Positions 1 through 6,704 of a DNA stretch of 18,175 nucleotides are shown here, piece by piece (position 1 is the stretch's first letter; every line of letters begins with the position of its first letter). Under the pieces are notes generated by a model. That model did no database searches, was not told the DNA's origin, and was given only the letters and a program-made list of their open reading frames with translations. A program made the translations under genes and the position numbers. Source of the stretch: Rhizobiales bacterium CCH10-E5 (lineage in GTDB: Bacteria > Pseudomonadota > Alphaproteobacteria > Rhizobiales > Beijerinckiaceae); contig LSIG01000020.1 of the NCBI GenBank assembly GCA_001556125.1, positions 1-18,175 of the forward strand, read 5' to 3'.

Positions 1-212
1 GGCGCGGCGGCCGGCGCCGCCGCGGGGGGCGCAGCCGGCTGCTCGATGCGCGGCAGGTCGAGCTTCAGATCGTTCTCGGTGGTCGCGGGCAGCTTCGGCT
101 CCGGCGTGGCAGCGCCTTCGGCGTCGGCCTTGGGCTGGTCCAGCCGGAGAGCCTCCTCGATCGCCGACATGGCAGCCTCGGTCGGATCCTGAAGCTTCTT
201 TTGCCGATTCAT
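1..212 (-). CDS. Partial unrecognised Pro/Ala-rich protein (N-terminal 70 residues)
   Basis: A minus-strand frame opens at the ATG complementary to 210-212 and runs off the left edge without a stop, giving about 70 residues. It begins MNRQKKLQDPTEAAMSAIEE, a short helix-prone charged segment, and then becomes rich in Pro, Ala and acidic residues, ending in an Ala/Pro run. A GAAGG lies about 9 nt upstream of the ATG, which supports this start. No signal peptide or membrane segment is visible in this piece. A small hairpin (CGGACC/GGTCCG, 272-289) sits about 60 nt upstream of the start. The visible part looks like the disordered N-terminus of a larger protein. I do not recognise the family and assign no function. 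Confidence 0.6.
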   Translation of the reverse strand, partial: MNRQKKLQDPTEAAMSAIEEALRLDQPKADAEGAATPEPKLPATTENDLKLDLPRIEQPAAPPAAAPAAA

Positions 213-387
213 GCTGTGCCGCCTTCGCCACGCTACTGGGGACAGGAGCCCGATCGTGTCGCCGCACCGGACGGACCGCCTCTGGTCCGGCAGGAAAGCG
301 ACACTGCGCCCATCGTTTACCAATTGAAAGGGTAGTTGAGGCTCTAAGCCTTGGGAACCCGCTTAGGGCGCCGATTCACAAACGTCG

Positions 388-404
388 TTAACGCCTCATT
401 CACC
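388..404 (+). promoter_or_regulatory. Candidate CtrA-type box (TTAA-N7-TTCACC)
   Basis: The sequence reads TTAA, seven bases, then TTCACC. The CtrA consensus of alphaproteobacteria is TTAA-N7-TTAAC, so there is one mismatch in the nine defined positions. The site ends 71 nt upstream of the Hpt protein start, in a gap of 263 bases (213-475) that holds no gene. It could equally serve the divergent minus-strand gene starting at 212. This is a motif match only. Confidence 0.3.
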
Positions 405-475
405 ATGGAGGCGCTTGTTGGAAGGGGCGGGCACGCGCCGGCTGCCCCCGCCAGACCATCACTCCAGGGCCCCAG

Positions 476-811
476 ATGCCTCAAACCGCCATCGATCTCG
501 ACCATCTCTCCCGCCAGACCGGCGGCGATCAGGATCTCGAACGCGAGCTTCTCGCACTCTTCGCCCAGCAATGCGTGCGGCATCTGCGCGCCATCCACCA
601 GGCCGAGGACAGGACCGCCCGTCTCGACGCCGCGCACACGCTGAAGGGGGCCGCGCGCGCCATCGGTGCCTGGCAGGTTGCGGACGCGGCCGACGCCATC
701 GAGCAGCGGCTCGCCACGGCCGATCCGCGTCTCGAACAGGCGATGGACACGCTCGCGCTGGCCGCCGCCGAGGCGCGCGCCGTCATCGCCCGCTACGACA
801 GCGCGGCCTGA
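476..811 (+). CDS. Stand-alone Hpt (histidine phosphotransfer) domain protein
   Basis: This 111-residue protein consists of essentially one Hpt four-helix domain. The diagnostic motif is [13 protein letters not shown] around residues 53-65, with His54 as the predicted phospho-accepting residue followed by the conserved LKG. Proteins of this kind shuttle phosphoryl groups between a hybrid histidine kinase and a response regulator. The ATG at 476 has a weak AGGG 6 nt upstream. A ferredoxin gene follows in the same direction after 107 nt. No kinase or receiver gene lies in the window, so its partners are unknown. The near-consensus CtrA box upstream suggests cell-cycle or motility control, but that is inference. 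The domain call is solid and the pathway is open. Confidence 0.85.
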   Translation: MPQTAIDLDHLSRQTGGDQDLERELLALFAQQCVRHLRAIHQAEDRTARLDAAHTLKGAARAIGAWQVADAADAIEQRLATADPRLEQAMDTLALAAAEARAVIARYDSAA

Positions 812-885
812 ACGCCGTCCGCACCCATCCGCCGCAGCCCGATGCGACGGAAAGGGCTTTCCCCCGTGCTTTGAAATGCTCTAAG

Positions 886-907
886 GCGTGCGCGTCCCTT
901 CGCACGC
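886..907 (+). promoter_or_regulatory. Hairpin directly upstream of the ferredoxin RBS
   Basis: A perfect 7-bp stem, GCGTGCG (886-892) and CGCACGC (901-907), encloses an 8-nt loop. The ferredoxin Shine-Dalgarno (GGAG, 909-912) begins one base after the stem. The position fits either a 5'-UTR structure affecting translation or stability of the ferredoxin mRNA, or a hairpin ending the Hpt transcript. There is no T-run after it, so a classic intrinsic terminator is less likely. Confidence 0.4.
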
Positions 908-918
908 TGGAGTTCGAG

Positions 919-1239
919 ATGCCGCAGGTCACCTTCATCGACGCGCATGGCGAAAGCCGCACGGTCGAGGGCGAAGCCGGGGCCACGGTGATGGAAGTCG
1001 CCATCCGCAACGGCGTACCCGGCATCGAGGCTGAATGCGGCGGCGCCTGCGCCTGCGCGACCTGCCACGTCTATGTGGATGACGCCTGGGCGGCAAAGAC
1101 CGGCAGCCCCGAGCCCATGGAAGAGGACATGCTGGACTTCGCCTTCGAGGTGAAGCCGACCTCGCGGCTGTCCTGCCAAATCAAGCTGCGCGACGATCTG
1201 GACGGCCTCATCGTGCGGACGCCGACGCGCCAAGGCTGA
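919..1239 (+). CDS. [2Fe-2S] ferredoxin, adrenodoxin type
   Basis: This 106-residue protein is a complete plant/vertebrate-fold [2Fe-2S] ferredoxin. The cluster ligands are visible as C40-X5-C46-X2-C49-X36-C86, the spacing of the adrenodoxin/putidaredoxin/Isc-Fdx branch. An extra Cys (C44) lies inside the first loop. The family passes single electrons in the cytoplasm to cytochrome P450s, to Fe-S assembly or to other oxidases. No P450, ferredoxin reductase or isc gene is adjacent, so the partner cannot be named. A longer in-frame reading starting near 415 exists but lacks ferredoxin similarity. The ATG at 919, with GGAG 6 nt upstream, starts exactly at the domain and is preferred. Confidence 0.93.
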   Translation: MPQVTFIDAHGESRTVEGEAGATVMEVAIRNGVPGIEAECGGACACATCHVYVDDAWAAKTGSPEPMEEDMLDFAFEVKPTSRLSCQIKLRDDLDGLIVRTPTRQG

Positions 1240-1323
1240 AACGCTCCGCCGCGTCAGCGGCCTTCATCGTCCCAGATCCTGAAACGTCTTGATGCGGCGG
1301 CGCGTCTGGCGCAGCCTGCGCGC

Positions 1324-1350
1324 GGCCGTCCACGTGATCGCCGGACGGCC
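1324..1350 (+). terminator. Hairpin between ferredoxin and Usp genes, possible terminator
   Basis: GGCCGTCC (1324-1331) and GGACGGCC (1343-1350) form a perfect 8-bp G/C stem with an 11-nt loop. It lies 84 nt after the ferredoxin stop and 80 nt before the Usp start, within an otherwise empty spacer. The following sequence has only scattered T residues, so terminator function is tentative. Confidence 0.35.
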
Positions 1351-1430
1351 CTCGGCCTTGTTTGCGCTGGATCATCGTCGCCGGGCCGGGAACTCGTAAT
1401 GTGCGGGTCACAGCAACGAGGAGCCGCGTC

Positions 1431-1853
1431 ATGTACAAGTCGATTCTGGTCCCCGTCGACATCGCCGAACCGGAGCTGGCCGAGCCGGCCATCGCGGCGG
1501 CCGTCGGTCTGGCCAAGGGGGCGGGCGCGTCCGTGCGGCTGGTCTATGTCCGCTCGCTGGTGCCGATCACCTATATGGAATTCGTTCCGGCCGGCTTCGA
1601 CGCCGAGCAGCAGGAGGACGCCGAGGCCAAGCTCGCGGCGATCGCCGCCAAAATCGATCTGCCCGAGGCACAGGTCTCGGCCAAGGTCCTGATCGGCTCC
1701 GTCCATGGCGAGGTCCTGGCGGAGGCGGAGGCCAGCGGCACCGACCTGATCGTCATCGGTTCGCATGAGCCCGGCATGCTCGCCTATGTCATCGGCTCCA
1801 ACGCCTCGGCCATCGTGCGGCGGGCCAAATGTTCGGTGCTGGTCGTCCGCTGA
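1431..1853 (+). CDS. Universal stress protein (UspA family)
   Basis: This 140-residue protein is a single Usp domain. It starts MYKSILVPVDIAE, the usual first strand with the conserved Asp, and ends with the nucleotide-binding loop IGSHEPG...VIGSNAS followed by CSVLVVR. The loop is the GSHxPG variant common in proteobacterial Usp proteins rather than the textbook G-2X-G-9X-G(S/T). The family forms cytoplasmic dimers that often bind ATP and support survival under stress; the specific role varies. The ATG at 1431 has a strong GAGGAG 7 nt upstream, so an upstream in-frame extension to 1362 is rejected. It converges with the next gene, leaving only 7 bp between the stops. Confidence 0.92.
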   Translation: MYKSILVPVDIAEPELAEPAIAAAVGLAKGAGASVRLVYVRSLVPITYMEFVPAGFDAEQQEDAEAKLAAIAAKIDLPEAQVSAKVLIGSVHGEVLAEAEASGTDLIVIGSHEPGMLAYVIGSNASAIVRRAKCSVLVVR

Positions 1854-1860
1854 GGCGAGG

Positions 1861-2472
1861 TCAGCCCGCCCGGCCGGGCACGAGGTCGTCCGGCACTTCG
1901 CCGGTCGCGAGGTCGCGCGGCCGGTTGAGCACGACCATCGGCTTCACCTGCCAATAGGAGGCCGCCGCGAGCAGCAGCCCGAGCAGCGCGACCGAATGCT
2001 GCCCCTGCAGAACGCCGCGTGCGGTGAAGAAGGCCAGCATCAACAGCGACGCGCCGCTGACCAGGGCGAGCGCCGCCCAAAGCGGCATAGGCTTGCCGGC
2101 GACGAAGCGCGCCTTGGGATTGGCCCGCGCGATGGCCGCCGACAAAGCGCTGACGAAGGCGTGGTAGCCGGCATCGTCGCGGTCCAGTTCGGTCAGCGAG
2201 CGCCAGGAGAGGTTGCCGAAGGTGATGCTGCGGCCATCGCTGAGCCGCAGCTGTGTCCTGAAGCCTTTCGAGCTGAGATTGCTCGGCGCATAGGTGAAGC
2301 GGACCTGCTCGACGGCAGATAGCCGGACGCGATCGACCTTGCGGGTCGAATCGACCACCAGCGTCTCGCCCTCCAGCCGATAGGCGATCTCGAATCCCAC
2401 GGGACGCGCGCGCTGGCGCCAGGAGGGGAGCTGTGTGTCGTCGTCTGATGTCGTCGTCATGGCGTGAGCCAT
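1861..2472 (-). CDS. Two-TM membrane protein with a cytoplasmic beta-rich domain, function unknown
   Basis: The protein is about 203 residues. The first 120 or so are soluble, with alternating hydrophobic strands (FEIAYRLEGETLVV, VRLSAVEQVRFTY, QLRLSDGRSITFGN) that resemble a PH-like fold. Two hydrophobic segments follow (MPLWAALALVSGASLLMLAFF and SVALLGLLLAAASYW), then a short polar tail. It therefore probably sits in the inner membrane. Three starts are possible: ATG at 2472 (GAG about 10 nt upstream), ATG at 2460 (no clear RBS) and TTG at 2487. I chose 2472 with low certainty. It resembles small hypothetical membrane proteins, and I cannot assign a function. Confidence 0.72.
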   Translation of the reverse strand: MAHAMTTTSDDDTQLPSWRQRARPVGFEIAYRLEGETLVVDSTRKVDRVRLSAVEQVRFTYAPSNLSSKGFRTQLRLSDGRSITFGNLSWRSLTELDRDDAGYHAFVSALSAAIARANPKARFVAGKPMPLWAALALVSGASLLMLAFFTARGVLQGQHSVALLGLLLAAASYWQVKPMVVLNRPRDLATGEVPDDLVPGRAG

Positions 2473-2514
2473 AGCGGCTGTACTCAAGCTTGTCGCCGAC
2501 TCAAGACCCGCGCA

Positions 2515-2787
2515 TCACCTTTTGGAGTTCTCCAGCTTTTCCGAAAGCCAGATCTTGATGAGCGACTGGTAGGGAACATCGCGCTTGTTGGCCGCGATCT
2601 TGATGCTTTCCAGAAGCGCGTTGGGCAACCTGATCGAGATTGATGTCGAAGACGGCTTGAGGTTGGGAAAACGAACGGCGGACGCCTTCGTCCAGTCGAC
2701 ATAATCCGTGGAGTCGTGCGTTTCCCAGAAGGCTCGCTCCTCGGCCTCGCTCTGGAATGACGGGATCGCCTTAAGCGGCTTCGGCAT
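2515..2787 (-). CDS. brnA: BrnA-type antitoxin (ribbon-helix-helix)
   Basis: This 90-residue protein is the second gene of a toxin-antitoxin pair. Its N-terminal half has the BrnA/CopG-like signature FWETHDSTDYVDW (residues 20-32). The C-terminal half is a ribbon-helix-helix domain, SISIRLPNALLESIKIAANK (49-68), followed by the second helix. In the family, the RHH domain dimerises and binds the operon's own promoter while the rest wraps the toxin and blocks it. Its start overlaps the end of brnT by 17 nt, which implies translational coupling. The toxin-first order is typical of brnTA operons. The inverted repeat upstream of brnT is the natural candidate for its binding site. Confidence 0.88.
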   Translation of the reverse strand: MPKPLKAIPSFQSEAEERAFWETHDSTDYVDWTKASAVRFPNLKPSSTSISIRLPNALLESIKIAANKRDVPYQSLIKIWLSEKLENSKR

Positions 2788-3073
2788 AATGACGACGCTC
2801 CTTCCGGTTCATGTCCCGCGCCGAGATCACGCGGATGAGGCTGTTCTCTCGGCGCAGGGTGAACACCACGTAGAGACAACGACCTTCATCGGTTTGGCCC
2901 AGCGCTCTGAACCCGCGTTCCGATAGGCTGTGTTGCTGATCGTCCATCAGCAGCAGCGGCTGGTTCATGAAGACCTGCTCCGCTTCTGCTTGACCGACAT
3001 GATGCTTGTCGAGGCTCTTGCGCGCATTTCCCTGATCCCAATCGAAGCCGATGACGAGATTGAGATCGATCAC
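2771..3073 (-). CDS. brnT: BrnT-type ribonuclease toxin
   Basis: This 100-residue protein has the BrnT hallmarks: FDWDQGNARKSLDKHHV near the N-terminus (10-26), the middle strand pair GRCLYVVFTLR (64-74), and the C-terminal RVISARDMNRKERRHYAE block (81-98). BrnT proteins are small RelE-like RNases that stop translation and are neutralised by BrnA, encoded immediately downstream. The start is GTG at 3073, because a stop lies six codons upstream in frame and no ATG precedes the family's first conserved residues. No good Shine-Dalgarno is present, because the promoter/operator sequence directly abuts the GTG. The gene looks intact, with all recognisable blocks present. Confidence 0.88.
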   Translation of the reverse strand: MIDLNLVIGFDWDQGNARKSLDKHHVGQAEAEQVFMNQPLLLMDDQQHSLSERGFRALGQTDEGRCLYVVFTLRRENSLIRVISARDMNRKERRHYAEAA

Positions 3074-3074
3074 G

Positions 3075-3103
3075 ATTGTATATCCTGATCATATACGCAT
3101 CAA
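3075..3103 (-). promoter_or_regulatory. brnTA promoter with embedded operator inverted repeat
   Basis: On the minus strand, TTGATG (3098-3103) and TACAAT (3075-3080) are separated by exactly 17 bp and match sigma-70 -35 and -10 hexamers at 4/6 and 5/6 positions. Between and over them lies a perfect inverted repeat, GTATAT-N7-ATATAC (3078-3096). A dimeric repressor bound there would block the promoter, which matches known autoregulation of brnTA by BrnA. The -10 ends only one base before the GTG start of brnT, so the transcript would be leaderless or start within the first codons, unless another promoter is used. Confidence 0.55.
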
Positions 3104-3124
3104 GGATGGCTGGCCTGATCTGGT

Positions 3125-3141
3125 GGCCTCTCGGGGAGGCC
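3125..3141 (-). terminator. Hairpin directly after the vWA gene stop
   Basis: GGCCTC (3125-3130) and GAGGCC (3136-3141) form a perfect 6-bp stem with a 5-nt loop, immediately adjoining the stop codon of the vWA gene (3142-3144). No T-run follows on the minus strand. It could be a weak terminator or a 3'-end mRNA stabiliser, and it separates this gene from brnTA. Confidence 0.4.
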
Positions 3142-4317
3142 TCAGCGCGCCAGCACCTTCATCGCCCCGTTGAGCCCGTCGAGCGTCAGCGGGAACATGC
3201 GCCCGCCCATCAGCGCGCCGATCTGCCGGATCGACTGGGTGTAGGACCAGAGATGCTGCTGCACCGGATTGAGCCAGACCGATTTGGGAAAGCGCGACGT
3301 CAGGCGCTCCATCCAGACCGCTCCGGCCTCCTCGTTCCAATGCTCGACCGAGCCGCCCGGCATCGCGATCTCATAGGGGCTCATGGAGGCGTCGCCGACG
3401 AAGACGAGCCGGTAATCGGCCGGGTAGGTCCGAAGCAGCTCGAAGGTCGGGATCGTCTGGTCGTGCCGGCGGCGATTCTCCCGCCAGACCCGCTCATAGG
3501 GGCAGTTGTGGAAGTAGAAATGCTCGAAATGCTTGAACTCGGCCCGCGCCGCCGAGAACAGCTCCTCCGCCAGTTCGATATGCCAGTCCATCGAGCCGCC
3601 GACATCGAGAAACAGCAGGACCTTGACGGCGTTGCGCCGTTCGGGCCGCAGCCTGACGTCGAGATAGCCGTGCCGGGCCGTTTCGCTGATCGTCGAATCC
3701 AGATCGAGTTCCTCGGCCGCTCCGGTGCGGGCGAATTTGCGTAACCGCCGCAAAGCGATCCGCAGATTGCGCACGCCGAGCTCGCGCGTGTCGTCGAAAT
3801 CCTTGAACTCGCGCTTGTCCCAGACCTTCACCGCCCGGAAATTGCGGTTGCCGTCCTGCCCGATGCGCACGCCTTCGGGATTGTAGCCATAGGCGCCGTA
3901 GGGCGAGGTGCCGGCGGTGCCGATCCATTTCGAGCCGCCCTGATGGCGGCTCTTCTGCTCTTCCAGGCGCTGCTTCAGCGTCTCGAACAGCTTGTCCCAG
4001 CCGAGGGCTCCGATCTGTGCCTTTTCGGCGTCGGTCAGATATTTCTCGGCGAGCTTGCGCAGCCATTCGTCGGGAATGGCCTGTTCTTCGACCGCCTGGC
4101 CCAGCGTCTCCAGGCCTTTGAAGACCTCGCCAAAGACGCGGTCGAACCGGTCGAGATGGCGCTCGTCCTTGATCAGGCAGCAGCGTGCGAGGTGGTAGAA
4201 ATCCTCGACGCGGTGTTCCGCCAGATCAGCCTCCACGCCCTCCAGCAGGGCGAGATACTCCCGCAGCGTGACGGGGACCTTGGCGGCCCGCAGATCGGTG
4301 AAAAGGCGCAGGAACAT
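3142..4317 (-). CDS. vWA domain protein, CoxE-like
   Basis: This 391-residue protein has the two-part layout of CoxE-like vWA proteins. The N-terminal helical region starts FLRLFTDLRAAKVPVTLREY, and a vWA domain begins near residue 230 (AVKVLLFLDVGGSMDWH). The MIDAS motif DxGxS is intact as DVGGS (238-242). Family members work with a MoxR-type AAA+ ATPase to mature or load metal into a client enzyme, and the genes usually sit side by side. Here no MoxR gene is in the window. The upstream neighbour is the HU gene, separated by a strong hairpin, and the downstream neighbour is brnTA. The ATG at 4317 begins directly at the conserved start of the family. Its client is unknown. Confidence 0.88.
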   Translation of the reverse strand: MFLRLFTDLRAAKVPVTLREYLALLEGVEADLAEHRVEDFYHLARCCLIKDERHLDRFDRVFGEVFKGLETLGQAVEEQAIPDEWLRKLAEKYLTDAEKAQIGALGWDKLFETLKQRLEEQKSRHQGGSKWIGTAGTSPYGAYGYNPEGVRIGQDGNRNFRAVKVWDKREFKDFDDTRELGVRNLRIALRRLRKFARTGAAEELDLDSTISETARHGYLDVRLRPERRNAVKVLLFLDVGGSMDWHIELAEELFSAARAEFKHFEHFYFHNCPYERVWRENRRRHDQTIPTFELLRTYPADYRLVFVGDASMSPYEIAMPGGSVEHWNEEAGAVWMERLTSRFPKSVWLNPVQQHLWSYTQSIRQIGALMGGRMFPLTLDGLNGAMKVLAR

Positions 4318-4360
4318 GGCGCTACTCTGGCGCCGGAGGCGCCGCCGTCAAGCGCGGACC

Positions 4361-4393
4361 GCCGCACCTCCCGCGCAGAGCGGGAAGTGCGGC
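4361..4393 (-). terminator. Strong hairpin after the HU gene
   Basis: GCCGCAC-C-TCCCGC (4361-4374) pairs with GCGGGA-A-GTGCGGC (4380-4393) around a 5-nt loop: 13 base pairs broken by one mismatch. It begins 12 nt after the HU stop and ends before the vWA start at 4317, so it probably terminates or protects the abundant HU mRNA. No T-run follows on either strand. Confidence 0.6.
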
Positions 4394-4405
4394 AGAACCG
4401 GCCGC

Positions 4406-4678
4406 TCACGCCACGGCGTCGGCGAGGTCCTTGGTGACCTTGAACTTCACCACGGTCTTGGCCGGGACCTTGATGGTCGCGCCGGTCGAGGGGTTGCGGG
4501 CCTCGCGGGCCTCGCGCTTGGCCGCCGAAAACTTGCCGACGCCGCCGAGCGTGATGTCGTCACCGGACTTCAGCGTCTTCGCGACGACGGCGCCCAGCGC
4601 GGTCAGGATAGCGGAGACGTCGGTCTTCGACTTGCCGGTCTCGTCCGCGATCGCGGCGATCAGTTCATTCTTGGTCAT
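4406..4678 (-). CDS. hupB: HU-family histone-like DNA-binding protein
   Basis: This 90-residue protein is a textbook HU: MTKNELIAAIADETGKSKTD at the N-terminus, the GGVGKFSAAKREAREARNPSTG beta-arm region (residues 45-66) with the conserved arm-tip RNP, and a final strand-helix FKVTKDLADAV. HU dimers bend and compact DNA without strong sequence preference in the nucleoid. RNPSTG and the lack of IHF-specific features favour HU over IHF. A clear AAGGAG (4685-4690) lies 6 nt from the ATG. It is monocistronic in appearance, with a strong hairpin directly downstream. The symbol is by family, since hupA-like paralogues may exist elsewhere. Confidence 0.95.
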   Translation of the reverse strand: MTKNELIAAIADETGKSKTDVSAILTALGAVVAKTLKSGDDITLGGVGKFSAAKREAREARNPSTGATIKVPAKTVVKFKVTKDLADAVA

Positions 4679-4892
4679 CAGAAGCTCCTTCGGAGTGGTG
4701 TCACGTCCCGCGGCACGTCGATAACGATCGAATCGAAGCGCGCGATGGCCACGGACCGCGCGGTGCGATTGCGGCAGTTGCCATGGTCGACGTCGAAAGG
4801 CGATGGCCGCAGCGCAAGATACGCACAGGAATCGCGTTCGTTCCGCGAGGGAAGGCCCGCTTGCAACCGCTGGACGTCCCTCACGGTCGCGA

Positions 4893-4929
4893 TTGACAAG
4901 CCGAAGCCTGATATTTCAAGCTTGAAATA
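4893..4929 (+). promoter_or_regulatory. Promoter with 18-bp palindromic operator for the FAD monooxygenase
   Basis: An exact TTGACA (-35 consensus) lies at 4893-4898. An 18-bp perfect palindrome, TATTTCAAGCTTGAAATA, lies at 4912-4929, covering the place where the -10 should be. It ends 20 nt before the monooxygenase ATG. AT-rich palindromes of this size at the promoter are typical MarR-like repressor sites. The -10 itself is not clear. A near copy lies upstream of the binding-protein gene at 12340-12357. The rest of the 271-bp gap to the HU gene shows only the HU RBS. Confidence 0.65.
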
Positions 4930-4949
4930 ATAAGGCCCGGGGGATCGGC

Positions 4950-6194
4950 ATGAAGGTCATCATCGTCGGAGGCGGCATTGGCGGTCTCACGCTCGCCCTG
5001 ATGCTGCACGCGCGCGGCGTCAGTGCCACCGTCTACGAGCAGGCGGGCGAAATCCGAGAGGTCGGCGTCGGCATCAACACGCTGCCTCATGCGATCCGCG
5101 AATTGGCCGAACTCGGCCTGCTGCCGGCGCTCGACGCCGTCGCGATCCGCACCCGCGAACTCGTCTACATGAACCGCTTCGGCCAGACCGTCTGGCGCGA
5201 GCCGCGCGGCCTCCATGCCGGGGCTCCGGTGCCGCAATTCTCGATCCATCGCGGCCGGCTTCAGGGCGTCATCCGCGATGCCGTGGTGGCGCGTCTGGGG
5301 GAGGGCGCGGTCAGGACCGGCCGGCGGCTGCAGGGCTTCGTGCAGGACGAGGGTGGCGTCACCGCCCACTTCACCGACGCCCGGCGCGGCGAGGCGGGCG
5401 AGACGGCGCGAGGCGACATCCTGGTCGCGGCCGACGGCATCCATTCGGCGGTGCGGGCGCATTACTTCCCGGACCAGGGCGCGCCGCGCTGGAACGGCGT
5501 GCAGATGTGGCGCGGCGCCTGCGACTGGCCTGTCTTCCTCGATGGCGAAAGCATGATCGTCGCCGGCGGCATGGCCGGAAAGCTCGTGCTTTACCCCATC
5601 GCAAAAGGCACGACGCCGCAGACTCGGCTAACCAACTGGGTCGTCAACATCCGCACCGGAGATCCGGCCAAGCCGCCGCCGAAGGAGGCCTGGTCCAAAC
5701 CCGGGCGGCTCGAGGATGTGCTGCCCTTCGCGCGGCGCTTCACCGTACCCGGTGTCGACATCCTCGCGCTCATCCAGGCCACGCCGGGTTTCTGGGACTA
5801 TCCGATGTGCGACCGGGATCCGCTGCCGCGCTGGACCCATGGCCGCGTCACCCTGCTCGGCGATGCCGCCCATCCGATGTATCCGGTGGGTTCGAACGGG
5901 GCTTCCCAGGCCATTCTCGACGCCCGCTGCCTCGCCGACCGGCTGGTGACCTCCGAGCACCCGCGTCATGCGCTCGCGGCCTACGAGGCGCAACGCCTGC
6001 CGGCGACGGCCGAGGTCGTGGCATTGAACCGCAAGGGCGGCCCGGAGCGCGTCATCGACGCGGTCGAGCAGCTTGCGCCCAACGGCTTCGACGATGTCGA
6101 GCGCGTGCTGAGCTATGCCAAGCGCGAGGCGATCGTGAAGTCCTATGCCGGCACGGCGGGCTTCTCGCAGGAGCAGCTCGCTCGCAGGGCCTGA
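4950..6194 (+). CDS. FAD-dependent monooxygenase (aromatic hydroxylase family)
   Basis: This 414-residue protein is a complete class A flavoprotein monooxygenase. It shows the N-terminal dinucleotide-binding GGGIGG (7-12), the DG motif in VAADGIHSAVR (159-169) and the GD motif in VTLLGDAAHPMYPVGSNGA (300-318). The family uses NAD(P)H and O2 to hydroxylate aromatic or related ring compounds in the cytoplasm. Overall layout resembles the flavin-dependent oxidoreductases near PhzS and salicylate/3-hydroxybenzoate hydroxylases, but the substrate cannot be read from sequence. The ATG at 4950 has GGGGGA upstream and begins directly with the first beta strand. It stands alone on the plus strand and shares an operator with the facing transporter-cupin operon, which suggests a joint pathway. 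It ends 5 bp from the converging PilZ gene. Confidence 0.92.
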   Translation: MKVIIVGGGIGGLTLALMLHARGVSATVYEQAGEIREVGVGINTLPHAIRELAELGLLPALDAVAIRTRELVYMNRFGQTVWREPRGLHAGAPVPQFSIHRGRLQGVIRDAVVARLGEGAVRTGRRLQGFVQDEGGVTAHFTDARRGEAGETARGDILVAADGIHSAVRAHYFPDQGAPRWNGVQMWRGACDWPVFLDGESMIVAGGMAGKLVLYPIAKGTTPQTRLTNWVVNIRTGDPAKPPPKEAWSKPGRLEDVLPFARRFTVPGVDILALIQATPGFWDYPMCDRDPLPRWTHGRVTLLGDAAHPMYPVGSNGASQAILDARCLADRLVTSEHPRHALAAYEAQRLPATAEVVALNRKGGPERVIDAVEQLAPNGFDDVERVLSYAKREAIVKSYAGTAGFSQEQLARRA

Positions 6195-6199
6195 CGCGC

Positions 6200-6568
6200 T
6201 CAGCCGGCTTCAGTCAGTTGCTCGATGCGGCTTTTCATGCGGGCGTTGTCGCGCTCGGCCATGCGCAGGCGCATCGCGACGTCAGCGTCGGAGGAGCCTC
6301 CGGGCTGCGAAGCCTCTTCGGCCTCGAAGGACACGCCGATGCGCGTGCCGCTGCGCCAGCGCATATGGGCCTGGTAGCAACGCTGGCGCTGGGCGATCGC
6401 GAGCTCGAAGTCCGGGGGCAGCAGCACCGTCTCCGGCACGACGATGAGGGCGCCGCCCTCCGAGATGTTGCGCACGACGCAGTCCAGGGTGCTGCGCTGC
6501 TGGTTGTAGCGGGCCTGCGCCCCCAGCAGCGAGCGAAGGCGCGGGGTCTGGCGTCGCTCCGTCGTCAT
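6200..6568 (-). CDS. PilZ domain protein, second of a tandem pair
   Basis: This 122-residue protein carries the c-di-GMP-binding PilZ signature: R6-x3-R10 near the N-terminus and N34-x-S36-x2-G39, the (D/N)xSxxG motif. The beta-barrel is followed by a C-terminal charged helix (ADVAMRLRMAERDNARMKSR) that could form a short coiled coil. Such single-domain proteins relay second-messenger levels to motility, envelope or exopolysaccharide machinery; no target is visible nearby. The start at 6568 puts the RxxxR at the same position as in the upstream PilZ protein, so an in-frame extension to 6604 is rejected. It is 136 bp downstream of its paralogue and converges with the monooxygenase. Confidence 0.85.
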   Translation of the reverse strand: MTTERRQTPRLRSLLGAQARYNQQRSTLDCVVRNISEGGALIVVPETVLLPPDFELAIAQRQRCYQAHMRWRSGTRIGVSFEAEEASQPGGSSDADVAMRLRMAERDNARMKSRIEQLTEAG

Positions 6569-6704
6569 GGCTCGAGTCCGGCCGTCTTCACCGGGCGGCC
6601 CCATGCCGCCTCACGAAAACCATGCCAGAGTCCGCGCTGCGCCGCAGCAACCGGTTCGGTCAGTGTTTAACGATCGGTCGCCCGAATCCGCGAAAGAACA
6701 GGGT

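Noticed and set aside
1864..1879. Short GCCCG/CGGGC hairpin at the convergent ends of the Usp and membrane-protein genes
   Set aside because: A 5-bp stem inside coding sequence without a T-run is too weak to call a terminator.
2481..2492. CAAGCTTG upstream of the two-TM membrane protein, resembling the centre of the shared operator
   Set aside because: Only the central 8 bases match and the AT-rich flanks are absent, so it is not counted as a third operator.
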